Source: Nitrospirota bacterium (GTDB taxonomy: Bacteria > Nitrospirota > Nitrospiria > JACQBZ01). Taken from it: a stretch of 49,509 nucleotides of DNA. The notes beneath the pieces are model-generated. The model worked only from the letters and a program-made list of their open reading frames with translations. It ran no database searches and was not told where the DNA came from. The position numbers and the translations under genes are program-made. Shown here one piece after another: positions 1 to 6,901 of this stretch. The stretch is taken from assembly GCA_016200255.1 (NCBI GenBank), contig JACQFA010000046.1, positions 1 through 49,509 of the forward strand. Direction: 5' to 3'. Each line of letters starts with the position of its first letter. Positions within the stretch are counted from its first letter, which is position 1.

Positions 1-1661
1 CCGATCGTATCGGCCAGCCGGACCGTCGCAACATTCATGGAATTCTCAAGCGCCGTTTGCAAGGTCACCGTGCCGTGGTAGACCTTGTCATAGTTCTGGG
101 GGCTCCAGACGCCGTCGGGCGAGACGAGGTTTATCGGCGAGTCCTCGATCTGCGTGGCGGGAGTGTAAGGCGATCCCTCGGCCGTGATGCCTTGTGTCAG
201 CGCCGTGGCATAGACGAACGGTTTAAACAGCGAGCCGGGCTGCCGCTTCGCAAGGGAAGCCCGGTTGAACTGGCTGACGGCATAATCCCGCCCGCCCACC
301 ATCGCCTTGATTTGGCCGGTCTGGGGCTGGACCGCGATCAGGACTCCCTGAAGCTTCGCCGTCGGGTCGTCGCGACGGAGGTGGGGATAGGCCTTCTCAA
401 GTCCGATCAATCCCTTCACGAGGGTTTCTTCCGCCGCACGCTGCTGAAGCGTGTCCAGTGTTGTAAAAATCCGTAGGCCCTCCGAGTTTAGTACGGCTGG
501 CGAATAATGTTCGGCCAATTGCCGGCGGACGAAATCGATGAAATAAGGGGCGAACCGCTCCTGAAGCACCGGCCGGCCGGCCGGCACCGGTTCGAGGAGG
601 GCCTGCAGAACATCCTCCCGGCCGATCTTGTTCAGCGCGAGCATCCGGTCCAGCACGCGCGCCTTCCGGGCCGCGGCCCGCTTGGGGTCGTGAAACGGCG
701 AATAGACATTCGGCGATTTGATGATTCCGGCCAGAAGGGCCGATTCTCCGAGGGTCAGTTCCCGGGGCCGCTTCCCGAAAAAGAACCGCGAGGCCTGGCC
801 GACGCCGTACACCCCCATCGTCCCGCTCTGCGCGAAATAGATCTCGTTGAGATAGGCCTCAAGGATCTCGTCCTTGGAATATCGAAGATCCAGGAGGAGG
901 GCCATGAAAATCTCGTTTACCTTCCGGTTGAGCGTCCGTTCCTGGTTGAGGTAAAAATTTTTGACGAGCTGCTGGGTCAGCGTGCTCCCGCCCTGGACGA
1001 TTGCGCCTTCCCGCAGGTTCACCCAGGCCGCCCGGAGCAGGCTTCGGGGATCGATCCCGCCGTGTTGATAAAAGCGATGGTCCTCGGCCGCGAGGACGGC
1101 CTCGATCAGGTGCCGCGGAACTTCGTCGAGCCGGACGAGGTCGCGTTCCTCCCAGGCTTGATCGAAGAAGGCCGCGATCAACTCGGGCTCGAGTTCGATC
1201 AGGGCCAGCCGGTTTTCGGACGGAACTTCCCGGATCGCGGTGATCCGGCCGTTCTCGAGGTCGAACCGGACCGGAAAGCCCTTGAAGACGTGATCCGGGT
1301 ATTCGAAATCGTGGAGGTAGAGCGCGAGCAAATCCGGATCGAGGTGATATTCGCCGGGATGCTCGGGGAGGGCCGGCACCGGGTGATAGTCCAGACGCCG
1401 GAGGCGGTCCGGAAGCCGGATCCCGTTAATTTCCTGTCCGGGATATAGAATAATGGAGTCGGCGTAGACTTTCGAGGGCAGCCGCCAGCGTTGTCCTTCG
1501 AACCGATTCGTGACGATCACGTACAGGATGCCGAGATAGAGAGCGAACAGCATGGCCAGGACGGGGATGGCCCCGATAAGGATGCGCCAACGGTGAGCCC
1601 GGAGCCGGGCGATCCCGCGCAACAGATCCTGCAAGACCGTCTGGGGCGTTTTACGATTCAA
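1..1661 (-). CDS. mrcB: Penicillin-binding protein 1B, bifunctional glycosyltransferase/transpeptidase (C-terminus beyond window)
   Basis: Class A PBP that polymerises lipid II and cross-links peptidoglycan at the inner membrane. About 553 codons are visible on the minus strand and the 3' end runs off the window. Read directly: a basic N-terminus, one membrane segment (about residues 27-50), a UB2H-like region (about 60-150) and a GT51 domain with the catalytic Glu in EDHRFYQHGG (about 193) and GGSTLTQQLVKN (about 224). The transpeptidase domain has SLFK as the SxxK motif (Ser about 477) and the SMN motif; KTG lies outside the window. The UB2H-like region and GT51 wording match E. coli PBP1B better than PBP1A. 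No ATG fits. I chose TTG at 1661 because GGAGG lies 12 bases upstream; TTG at 1634 is the alternative but has no ribosome site. It overlaps the stop of the JAMM peptidase gene by 11 bases, so it ends the sulfur-carrier operon. Confidence 0.9.
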   Translation of the reverse strand, partial: MNRKTPQTVLQDLLRGIARLRAHRWRILIGAIPVLAMLFALYLGILYVIVTNRFEGQRWRLPSKVYADSIILYPGQEINGIRLPDRLRRLDYHPVPALPEHPGEYHLDPDLLALYLHDFEYPDHVFKGFPVRFDLENGRITAIREVPSENRLALIELEPELIAAFFDQAWEERDLVRLDEVPRHLIEAVLAAEDHRFYQHGGIDPRSLLRAAWVNLREGAIVQGGSTLTQQLVKNFYLNQERTLNRKVNEIFMALLLDLRYSKDEILEAYLNEIYFAQSGTMGVYGVGQASRFFFGKRPRELTLGESALLAGIIKSPNVYSPFHDPKRAAARKARVLDRMLALNKIGREDVLQALLEPVPAGRPVLQERFAPYFIDFVRRQLAEHYSPAVLNSEGLRIFTTLDTLQQRAAEETLVKGLIGLEKAYPHLRRDDPTAKLQGVLIAVQPQTGQIKAMVGGRDYAVSQFNRASLAKRQPGSLFKPFVYATALTQGITAEGSPYTPATQIEDSPINLVSPDGVWSPQNYDKVYHGTVTLQTALENSMNVATVRLADTI

Positions 1662-2055
1662 TGATTTCGAACGCCTCCGGGCTGATCTTGTTATCGACGA
1701 TCCGGTAGGCCTTCATGACCGGCCGGTTCGGGTTCTCCAGCGATACGATGATATAAACCGCATCGGGGTAGTAGGCCAGACGGACGTCGGTCGTAGAAGG
1801 GTAGGCTTCCGTGTGCGGATGGGAGTGATAGATCGCGACCAGATCGTTCTCTTTGGCGCGCATCTCCTTGAAGACCACGAACTGTTCCTTCGGATCGATC
1901 ATGTAGCGCACCGGGGAATGATCGGCGTTCGTCATCGGGTAGATCATTTCAACGGCGCCGTCCTTCCCGGCCAGCAGGCCGCAGCATTCGAGCGGTGCCT
2001 CGGCCTTGGCATGGGCCAGCATCTGATCGTATATGGTTTTGGGGATCTTCAGCAT
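1651..2055 (-). CDS. JAMM/MPN (M67) metallopeptidase, Mec+/HcyD/QbsD-like
   Basis: 134-residue zinc peptidase of the JAB1/MPN fold. The JAMM signature is complete: Glu23 in PLECCG, His77 and His79 in HSHPH, Ser87 and Asp90, with ten residues between the second His and Asp. In characterised relatives the enzyme either releases an amino acid built on the C-terminus of a ThiS-like carrier (Mec+ in mycobacteria) or trims residues beyond the carrier's Gly-Gly (QbsD, HcyD). Here it sits 15 bases downstream of an E1-like gene, in an operon whose two carriers both have residues after their Gly-Gly. Both roles are therefore possible. It is not a proteasome or eukaryotic-type deubiquitinase, since it is only the minimal domain. 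No strong ribosome site precedes the ATG, so translation is probably coupled. Confidence 0.88.
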   Translation of the reverse strand: MLKIPKTIYDQMLAHAKAEAPLECCGLLAGKDGAVEMIYPMTNADHSPVRYMIDPKEQFVVFKEMRAKENDLVAIYHSHPHTEAYPSTTDVRLAYYPDAVYIIVSLENPNRPVMKAYRIVDNKISPEAFEIIES

Positions 2056-2070
2056 ACGGCCGAGGACAAA

Positions 2071-2871
2071 TTAGATCGTGCAGGATTGCTCGTAGTCCAG
2101 CAGTTTTATAATCTTGGGCGATTTCCCGCAGAGCGGGCAGTTCGGGTCCTTGTGAATTTTCACCTCGCGGAAGGTCATCTCCAGCGCGTCATAGATCATC
2201 AGGCGGTCATACAGCGGCCGGCCGATTCCGAGGATTTCTTTCAAGGCTTCCGTTGCCTGCAGCACGCCGACCGTGCCGGCCAGCACGCCCAGCACGCCGG
2301 CCTCCTGGCAGCTCGGGACCAATCCGGCCGGAGGCGGTTCGTGATAGAGGCAGCGGTAACAGGGATGACCGGCATGGGCCTTGATCGTCGTTATCTGGCC
2401 GTCGAACCGGAAGATGCTGGCCGAGATCAATGTCTTCTTCGCGAAAAAACAGGCGTCGTTCATCAGAAACCGCGTCGGAAAATTGTCCGAGCCGTCCAGC
2501 ACGACATCGTAATCCGCGAGTATCTCCATGACGTTTTCGGATGTGAGGCGGGTGGGGTACGTTTTCATCTTCACATCGGGATTCATGGCGGCGATTGTTT
2601 TTTTCGCCGAATCGACCTTGGGCGTGTTCAATCCGGCTGTGGTATGGATGATCTGCCGGTGCAGGTTGGACAGGTCGACCGTATCGGCATCCACGATGCC
2701 GAGCGTCCCGACGCCGGCCGCGGCGAGATACAACGCGGCGGGCGAACCCAGTCCGCCGGCCCCGATGCAGAGCACCTTCGAGCGGGCGATCTTCGCCTGT
2801 CCTTTTCCCCCGACCTCTTTTAAAATGATATGGCGGCTGTAGCGTTGAACCTGTTCTTCCGTAAAATCCAT
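2071..2871 (-). CDS. E1-like sulfur-carrier adenylyltransferase (MoeB/ThiF family), copy 1
   Basis: 266-residue enzyme that adenylates the C-terminal glycine of a ThiS/MoaD-type carrier before sulfur transfer. Visible features are the nucleotide-binding GAGGLGSPAALYLAAAGVG (about 38-56), the DLSNLHRQ substrate loop (about 66-73), the DGSDNFPTRFL segment, zinc cysteines 171/174 and 245/248, and the E1-type cysteine 188 in PSCQEAG. There is no C-terminal rhodanese domain, so the sulfur donor must be a separate protein. It follows the MoaD-like and NIL genes by 10 bases and is closely similar to the second copy at 4687-5487. Its likely partner is the MoaD-like carrier, but it could also serve molybdopterin synthesis. 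The start is supported by AAGGA about 8 bases upstream. Confidence 0.88.
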   Translation of the reverse strand: MDFTEEQVQRYSRHIILKEVGGKGQAKIARSKVLCIGAGGLGSPAALYLAAAGVGTLGIVDADTVDLSNLHRQIIHTTAGLNTPKVDSAKKTIAAMNPDVKMKTYPTRLTSENVMEILADYDVVLDGSDNFPTRFLMNDACFFAKKTLISASIFRFDGQITTIKAHAGHPCYRCLYHEPPPAGLVPSCQEAGVLGVLAGTVGVLQATEALKEILGIGRPLYDRLMIYDALEMTFREVKIHKDPNCPLCGKSPKIIKLLDYEQSCTI

Positions 2872-2881
2872 AAGCGTGTCC

Positions 2882-3121
2882 TTACTCGATGATGTTCCGT
2901 TCGATGGGGTCCACCTTGACGCCGAATTTCTTCAGACCTGCGACGGCCCGTTCGATCTCCTTCGGGTCTCCCGTCAGTTCCAGGTCCATCCACCCCGTTT
3001 TCTCGGTGACGTCGGCTTTGCGGATGTTCGTGACCACCTGATACTTCTGGCCGATCTGGTAGATGACCGGTTCCTTGATCTTGTTTTCCGGAAACGTGAT
3101 ATGAAATTTTAGGCTGGCCAT
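2882..3121 (-). CDS. NIL-domain protein
   Basis: 79-residue protein consisting almost only of a NIL domain, the small ferredoxin-like fold also found at the C-terminus of the methionine importer ATPase MetN and in NIL-ferredoxin proteins linked to homocysteine synthesis in anaerobes. Typical features are the start SLKFHITFPENKIKEPVIYQ and the later TGDPKEIERAVAGLKKFGV. No cysteines are present, so it has no iron-sulfur cluster. The ATG lies inside the last codons of the upstream carrier gene (13-base overlap), with a strong GAGGAGGT ribosome site that is itself part of that gene's coding tail. In this setting it may sense or bind methionine or homocysteine, or act as an accessory to the carrier pathway; that role is inference. 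Confidence 0.85.
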   Translation of the reverse strand: MASLKFHITFPENKIKEPVIYQIGQKYQVVTNIRKADVTEKTGWMDLELTGDPKEIERAVAGLKKFGVKVDPIERNIIE

Positions 3122-3414
3122 CGTCCGACCTCCTCTTGGGCGCCGCCCGCGATCGCCGGGATGATCGAGACCTCATCCCCTTCCTTCAGCGCGGTCGCCT
3201 GACCCTGTTTAAACCGGATGTCTTCCTCATTCACGTAGATATTGACGAACCGCCGGATTTCATTCTCCTCATCGCAGATGCGGGTCTTGATGCCGGGATA
3301 TTGCTTATCCAGAAGAGCGATCACGTCTCCGATATCCTTTCCATTGATCTCCACCACGCTTTGTCCGCCCGTGAGCGACCGCAACGGTGTGGGAATACGA
3401 ACCTTGATGGACAT
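3109..3414 (-). CDS. MoaD/ThiS-like sulfur-carrier protein with a 10-residue tail after Gly-Gly
   Basis: 101-residue beta-grasp carrier. The segment RIPTPLRSLTGG at the start and LKEGDEVSIIPAIAGG near the end are typical of the CysO/MoaD group, in which the terminal Gly-Gly is adenylated and converted to a thiocarboxylate. Here Gly90-Gly91 is not terminal: ten more residues (AQEEVGRWPA) follow. The protein would need trimming, probably by the JAMM peptidase encoded three genes downstream, before an E1 enzyme could use it. The tail codons also hold the ribosome site and start codon of the NIL gene. The ATG overlaps the stop of the threonine-synthase-like gene by one base (TAATG), which indicates coupled translation with that enzyme. 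Confidence 0.88.
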   Translation of the reverse strand: MSIKVRIPTPLRSLTGGQSVVEINGKDIGDVIALLDKQYPGIKTRICDEENEIRRFVNIYVNEEDIRFKQGQATALKEGDEVSIIPAIAGGAQEEVGRWPA

Positions 3415-4658
3415 TACGCCTCTCTCCGTTTGGTGTTTTGGATCGTTTGTTCGAAACTGGTCAGGTTCGGTTGGATCCGCACCGGTTCTCCGACGGCCTG
3501 CATCACGGCCTCCTGGGTCTTGAGACCGTGGCCGGTAATATAGGCCACCGTGACATCCCCTTTGCGTATTTTCCCCTGTGCCGCCAGTTTCTTCAAGACG
3601 GCGATCGTCACCCCGCCGGCCGTCTCGGCAAAGATGCCTTCAGTCTCGGCCAATAGCGTGATCCCCTCGACGATTTCCGGGTCGGTGGCCGTCTCGACCG
3701 ATCCCCCGGTCTCTTTCACCGTCTTTAACGCGTAATAGCCATCGGCCGGATTTCCGATCGCCAGCGATTTCGCAATCGTCCTGGGTTTTACCGGCTTGAT
3801 GAAGTCCCGTTTCGCTTTGAAGGCTTCGGCCACGGGCGAGCAGCCCTCGGCCTGCGCGCCGCTGACCCGCGTCTTGACGGGCGGGATGAATCCCAACTGT
3901 TCAAACTCCTTCAACCCCTTCCAGATCTTGGTCAACAGGGATCCGGAGGCGATCGGAACGACCACATGATCGGGGCTCCGCCAGCCGAGCTGTTCGGCCG
4001 TTTCGTAGGCCAGTGTCTTGGAGCCTTCGGCGTAGTACGGCCGGATGTTGATATTCACGAAGGCCCATGAATATTCCGACGCGATTTCGCTGCAGAGGCG
4101 GTTGACGTCGTCGTAATTGCCTTCCACGGCGACGACCGTCGGTTTATAAATCAGATTGCCGAGTATCTTGGCCGCCTCCAGGTCGCTCGGGATGAAGACA
4201 TAGCATTTCAGCCCGGCCTGCGCGGCGTGGGCCGAGACCGAGTTGGCCAGATTTCCGGTCGAGGCGCAGGCGACCGTGTCGAAACCCAGTTCCTTCGCGC
4301 GCGTGAGGGCGACGGCCACGACGCGGTCCTTGAAGGAAAGCGTCGGATGATTCACCGTGTCGTTTTTCAGATAGAGCGAATCGAGTCCCAGTGCGCGCGC
4401 CAGTCGATCGGCCTTGACCATGGGCGTCAGGCCGCCGTGCAGTCCGACGGTGGGCGGGCCTTCTATGGGCAGAAGGGCGGCGTAACGCCACAAACTTTTC
4501 GGTCCCTGCGAGATGGTATCCCGTGAGATCGCTTCCCGGATTTCGTCGTAGTTGTAATTCACCTCGAGCGGGCCGAAGCAGAACTCGCAGACATGGAGCG
4601 GCTCGGCCGGATATTCCTTCTTGCATTCGCGACATTTCAGGCCTTTGAGTTTTGCCAT
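3414..4658 (-). CDS. thrC: Threonine-synthase-like PLP enzyme with N-terminal zinc ribbon
   Basis: 414-residue fold-type II PLP enzyme. Cysteines 9, 12, 24 and 27 form an N-terminal zinc ribbon. The PLP lysine is Lys110 in NHPTLSFKDR, and ACASTGNLANSVSAHAA is the phosphate-binding Asn loop. The classical reaction converts O-phosphohomoserine to threonine. Its position between an E1-like enzyme and a sulfur carrier, with one-base coupling to the carrier, suggests that it may instead, or also, condense an activated homoserine or serine ester with a carrier thiocarboxylate, as CysM does with CysO. The family call is firm. The substrate is open: plain threonine synthase, a homocysteine-forming variant or a cysteate-type variant are all possible. 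Confidence 0.85.
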   Translation of the reverse strand: MAKLKGLKCRECKKEYPAEPLHVCEFCFGPLEVNYNYDEIREAISRDTISQGPKSLWRYAALLPIEGPPTVGLHGGLTPMVKADRLARALGLDSLYLKNDTVNHPTLSFKDRVVAVALTRAKELGFDTVACASTGNLANSVSAHAAQAGLKCYVFIPSDLEAAKILGNLIYKPTVVAVEGNYDDVNRLCSEIASEYSWAFVNINIRPYYAEGSKTLAYETAEQLGWRSPDHVVVPIASGSLLTKIWKGLKEFEQLGFIPPVKTRVSGAQAEGCSPVAEAFKAKRDFIKPVKPRTIAKSLAIGNPADGYYALKTVKETGGSVETATDPEIVEGITLLAETEGIFAETAGGVTIAVLKKLAAQGKIRKGDVTVAYITGHGLKTQEAVMQAVGEPVRIQPNLTSFEQTIQNTKRREA

Positions 4659-4686
4659 AATGAATCCTAATAAAATAAATAATCGG

Positions 4687-5487
4687 CTAAATTTCGCAGA
4701 CCGCCTGATCGTATTCGATCAGTTCAGTGATCGTCGGCCGGTCTCCGCAAAGGGGGCAGTTGGCCTGTCGCCGGACGCGGGCCGTACGAAACTGTGCGGT
4801 CAATGCGTTGTAAATGAGCCAACGGTCGGTCAGCGGCTGGCCGATCCCCAGGATGAGTTTCAGCGCCTCGGTCGCCTGAATCGTTCCGATCACGCCGGCC
4901 AAAACGCCCAGCACGCCGGCCTCCTGACAGGTGGGGATCAGCCCGTTCGGCGGCGGATTGCGATGGATGCAACGGTAGCAGGCGCTCTGCCCCGGCCGGA
5001 TCGTGAAGACCTGTCCGTCGAAACGGAGTATCCCGCCGTGGATCAGCGGTTTCTTCGCGAAGAAGCAGGCGTCGTTGATCAGAAACTTGGCCGGGAAGTT
5101 GTCCGTGCCGTCGAGGATGATGTCATAGTCGTTCAGGATCGAAAGCGCGTTTTTGGCCGTCAGACGTTCATAATAGGTTATGACATTTACGTCCGGGTTG
5201 ATGGCGAGCATCTTTTCCCTTGCCGAGAAGACCTTGGGTTTGGACAGGTCGGCCGTATGGTGAAGAACCTGCCGGTGCAGGTTGGACAGATCGACGACGT
5301 CGCCGTCGATCATTCCGATCGTTCCCACCCCGGCGGCGGCCAGATAAAGCGCAGCCGGTGAGCCGAGCCCGCCGGCCCCGATGATCAAAACTTTCGCCTG
5401 GCAGATCTTCTTCTGGCCCTTCCCGCCGACTTCGGGGAGGATGATGTGGCGGCTGTAGCGCTGTATTTGTTGGTCGTTAAATTCCAT
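4687..5487 (-). CDS. E1-like sulfur-carrier adenylyltransferase (MoeB/ThiF family), copy 2
   Basis: 266 residues, the same length as the copy at 2071-2871 and similar along its whole length, so the two look like an internal duplication. It carries GAGGLGSPAALYLAAAGVG, DLSNLHRQ, DGTDNFPAKFL, zinc cysteines 170/173 plus a later CPLC pair, and the E1-type cysteine 187 in PTCQEAG. There is no rhodanese domain. It starts 2 bases after the stop of the ThiS-cysteine synthase fusion gene, so it is the natural activator of that fused carrier, leaving copy 1 for the MoaD-like carrier. This one-to-one pairing is inferred from gene order only. A gap of 28 bases separates it from the threonine-synthase-like gene. 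Confidence 0.87.
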   Translation of the reverse strand: MEFNDQQIQRYSRHIILPEVGGKGQKKICQAKVLIIGAGGLGSPAALYLAAAGVGTIGMIDGDVVDLSNLHRQVLHHTADLSKPKVFSAREKMLAINPDVNVITYYERLTAKNALSILNDYDIILDGTDNFPAKFLINDACFFAKKPLIHGGILRFDGQVFTIRPGQSACYRCIHRNPPPNGLIPTCQEAGVLGVLAGVIGTIQATEALKLILGIGQPLTDRWLIYNALTAQFRTARVRRQANCPLCGDRPTITELIEYDQAVCEI

Positions 5488-5489
5488 GG

Positions 5490-6614
5490 CTATATATTAA
5501 AATATTTTTCGATGCTGATGTACCGTTCGCCCGTATCGGGCAGCACCGTCACGACCTGTTTCCCGGGGCCGAGGGCCTTGGCCGTTTTTTGCGCCGCGAT
5601 GACATTGGCGCCCGACGAGATGCCGACCAGCAGGCCTTCTTCCTGGACCAGCCGTTTCGCGGTGCGATAAGCCTCTTCATCCGTCACCGTGATGATCTTG
5701 TCGAGGATGCTCCGGTTCAGCACCTTCGGGATGAAGCCGGCTCCGATGCCCTGAATCTTGTGCGGGCCCGGTTCGTTTCCGGACAGGACGGCCGAAGCCG
5801 TGGGTTCCACCGCGATGATCTGGACCTTCGGGAGGCGCGACTTTAAAAATTCACCGACGCCCGTGATCGTGCCGCCCGTTCCGACTCCGGCCACAAAGGC
5901 GTCAATCCGTCCGTCCATGGCTTCCCATATTTCAACCGCCGTTGTTTTCCGATGCATCTCCGGATTGGCCGGGTTGGAAAACTGATCCGGCATATAGTAA
6001 GACGGGTTCTGCTCAAGGAGTTGTTCCGCTTCCCGAATCGCCCCGCGCATTCCCTCCCAGGCCGGTGTCAGCACCAGCTTGGCGCCGTACGAAGAAAGCA
6101 GACTGGCCCGCTCCATGCTCATGCTCTCCGGCATCACCAGGATCAATTTATAACCGCGCACGGCCGCGATCATGGCCAGACCGATGCCGGTGTTGCCGCT
6201 CGTCGGCTCGACCATCGTGCCGCCCGGCTTTAGTCGCCCCTGCCGTTCGGCCTCGTCGATCATGTTAAGACAGATCCGGTCCTTCACGCTGCCGCCGGGA
6301 TTGAAGAATTCAACCTTGGCGAAAAGAGTCGCGCCATCGGGAGGGGAGAGACGGTTCAGCCGGACCATCGGCGTGTTCCCGATCAGCTTTGAAATGTCGT
6401 CGTATCGCCGTGCGGAAGACCCTCCACCCATGAAAAAAAGAAATTCGAGCGCATCGCCTTCTTTCAGTGGCGTGGTCGAATAAGCCGATCGGTCTACGAT
6501 CGTCGAGTTCAGTTCGACCGATACCATCTGGGGTTCTATCTCCTTTACCTGGAGCAGATCCGAGACGGTTTTGGCCTCTATTTCTTCCGGTTTTCCGTTA
6601 ATTTTTATCTGCAT
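5490..6614 (-). CDS. ThiS sulfur carrier fused to cysteine synthase (CysK/CysM family)
   Basis: 374-residue two-domain protein. Residues 1-65 are a full ThiS-like beta-grasp domain (MQIKINGKPEEI at the start, LKEGDALEFLFFMGGG at the end). From about residue 70 a complete O-acetylserine sulfhydrylase-type enzyme follows: DISKLIGNTPMVRLNRL, PLP Lys111 in GGSVKDR, PTSGNTGIGLAM, GTGGTITGVGEFL and a C-terminal DTGERYIS. The carrier's GGG (63-65) is internal. It can be charged with sulfur only after cleavage, or else it is a structural or regulatory relic. The frame is open across the junction with no stop, so this is not two ORFs misread. It is the first gene of the operon, preceded by a candidate sigma70 promoter. 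The enzyme should make cysteine; whether it uses acetylserine or phosphoserine cannot be read here. Confidence 0.9.
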   Translation of the reverse strand: MQIKINGKPEEIEAKTVSDLLQVKEIEPQMVSVELNSTIVDRSAYSTTPLKEGDALEFLFFMGGGSSARRYDDISKLIGNTPMVRLNRLSPPDGATLFAKVEFFNPGGSVKDRICLNMIDEAERQGRLKPGGTMVEPTSGNTGIGLAMIAAVRGYKLILVMPESMSMERASLLSSYGAKLVLTPAWEGMRGAIREAEQLLEQNPSYYMPDQFSNPANPEMHRKTTAVEIWEAMDGRIDAFVAGVGTGGTITGVGEFLKSRLPKVQIIAVEPTASAVLSGNEPGPHKIQGIGAGFIPKVLNRSILDKIITVTDEEAYRTAKRLVQEEGLLVGISSGANVIAAQKTAKALGPGKQVVTVLPDTGERYISIEKYFNI

Positions 6615-6689
6615 GTTTTCTCTAAAATATTCCCCTTAACTTTCAGAAGTGACTTCAATATAAATAACGCCAAAACTAAAGAGTGCTAA

Positions 6690-6718
6690 ATTTAACAGAA
6701 TTTGAGTAATACTGTCAA
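6690..6718 (-). promoter_or_regulatory. Candidate sigma70 promoter of the sulfur-carrier operon
   Basis: Reading the minus strand, TTGACA (6718-6713), a 17-base spacer and TTAAAT (6695-6690) precede the fusion gene. The -35 box is perfect and the -10 box is weak. Transcription would start near 6683 and leave a leader of about 70 bases. Within that leader lies the 11-base palindrome GAAGTGACTTC (6646-6656), a possible operator. Confidence 0.5.
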
Positions 6719-6828
6719 GAAGTTTGGCACCGATCGAACTATGGATCGGGGTGTTTCTCAGATCCGCCACCAGATGTAGTGGCTGATCCAATTCGATAAC
6801 AAATTCCATCACCTAATTGTTTTTTTTC

Positions 6829-6856
6829 TTGACAAGAAATCGGCTTGGTGTATACT
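6829..6856 (+). promoter_or_regulatory. Sigma70 promoter of mraZ and the dcw cluster
   Basis: TTGACA (6829-6834), a 16-base spacer and TATACT (6851-6856). Transcription would begin about 6863, inside the MraZ operator that follows, so bound MraZ would block the promoter. Confidence 0.75.
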
Positions 6857-6858
6857 CA

Positions 6859-6893
6859 TGGCTGTTAGTGGGATAAAGTGGGATAGAATGGAG
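6859..6893 (+). promoter_or_regulatory. MraZ-box operator, TGGGA-type direct repeats at 10-base spacing
   Basis: TGGGA (6869-6873), TGGGA (6879-6883) and TGGAG (6889-6893) are separated by 5 bases each, which is the arrangement MraZ binds in E. coli and Mycoplasma. A weaker repeat, TGGCT (6859-6863), extends the array upstream in the same register. The last repeat overlaps the ribosome-binding region of mraZ, so autoregulation could act on both initiation and leader. Confidence 0.75.
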
Positions 6894-6901
6894 ATCAAGG
6901 G

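Noticed and set aside
507..1448. 313-codon open frame on the plus strand
   Set aside because: Antisense to the PBP1B gene, whose GT51 and transpeptidase motifs read cleanly on the minus strand.
1813..2823. 336-codon open frame on the plus strand
   Set aside because: Antisense shadow of the JAMM peptidase and E1-like genes; composition and lack of motifs do not support a protein.
6681..6689. GAGTGCTAA, half of a CIRCE (HrcA) element, upstream of the sulfur operon
   Set aside because: The matching TTAGCACTC half is absent at the required 9-base spacing on either side, so it is only a chance half-site.
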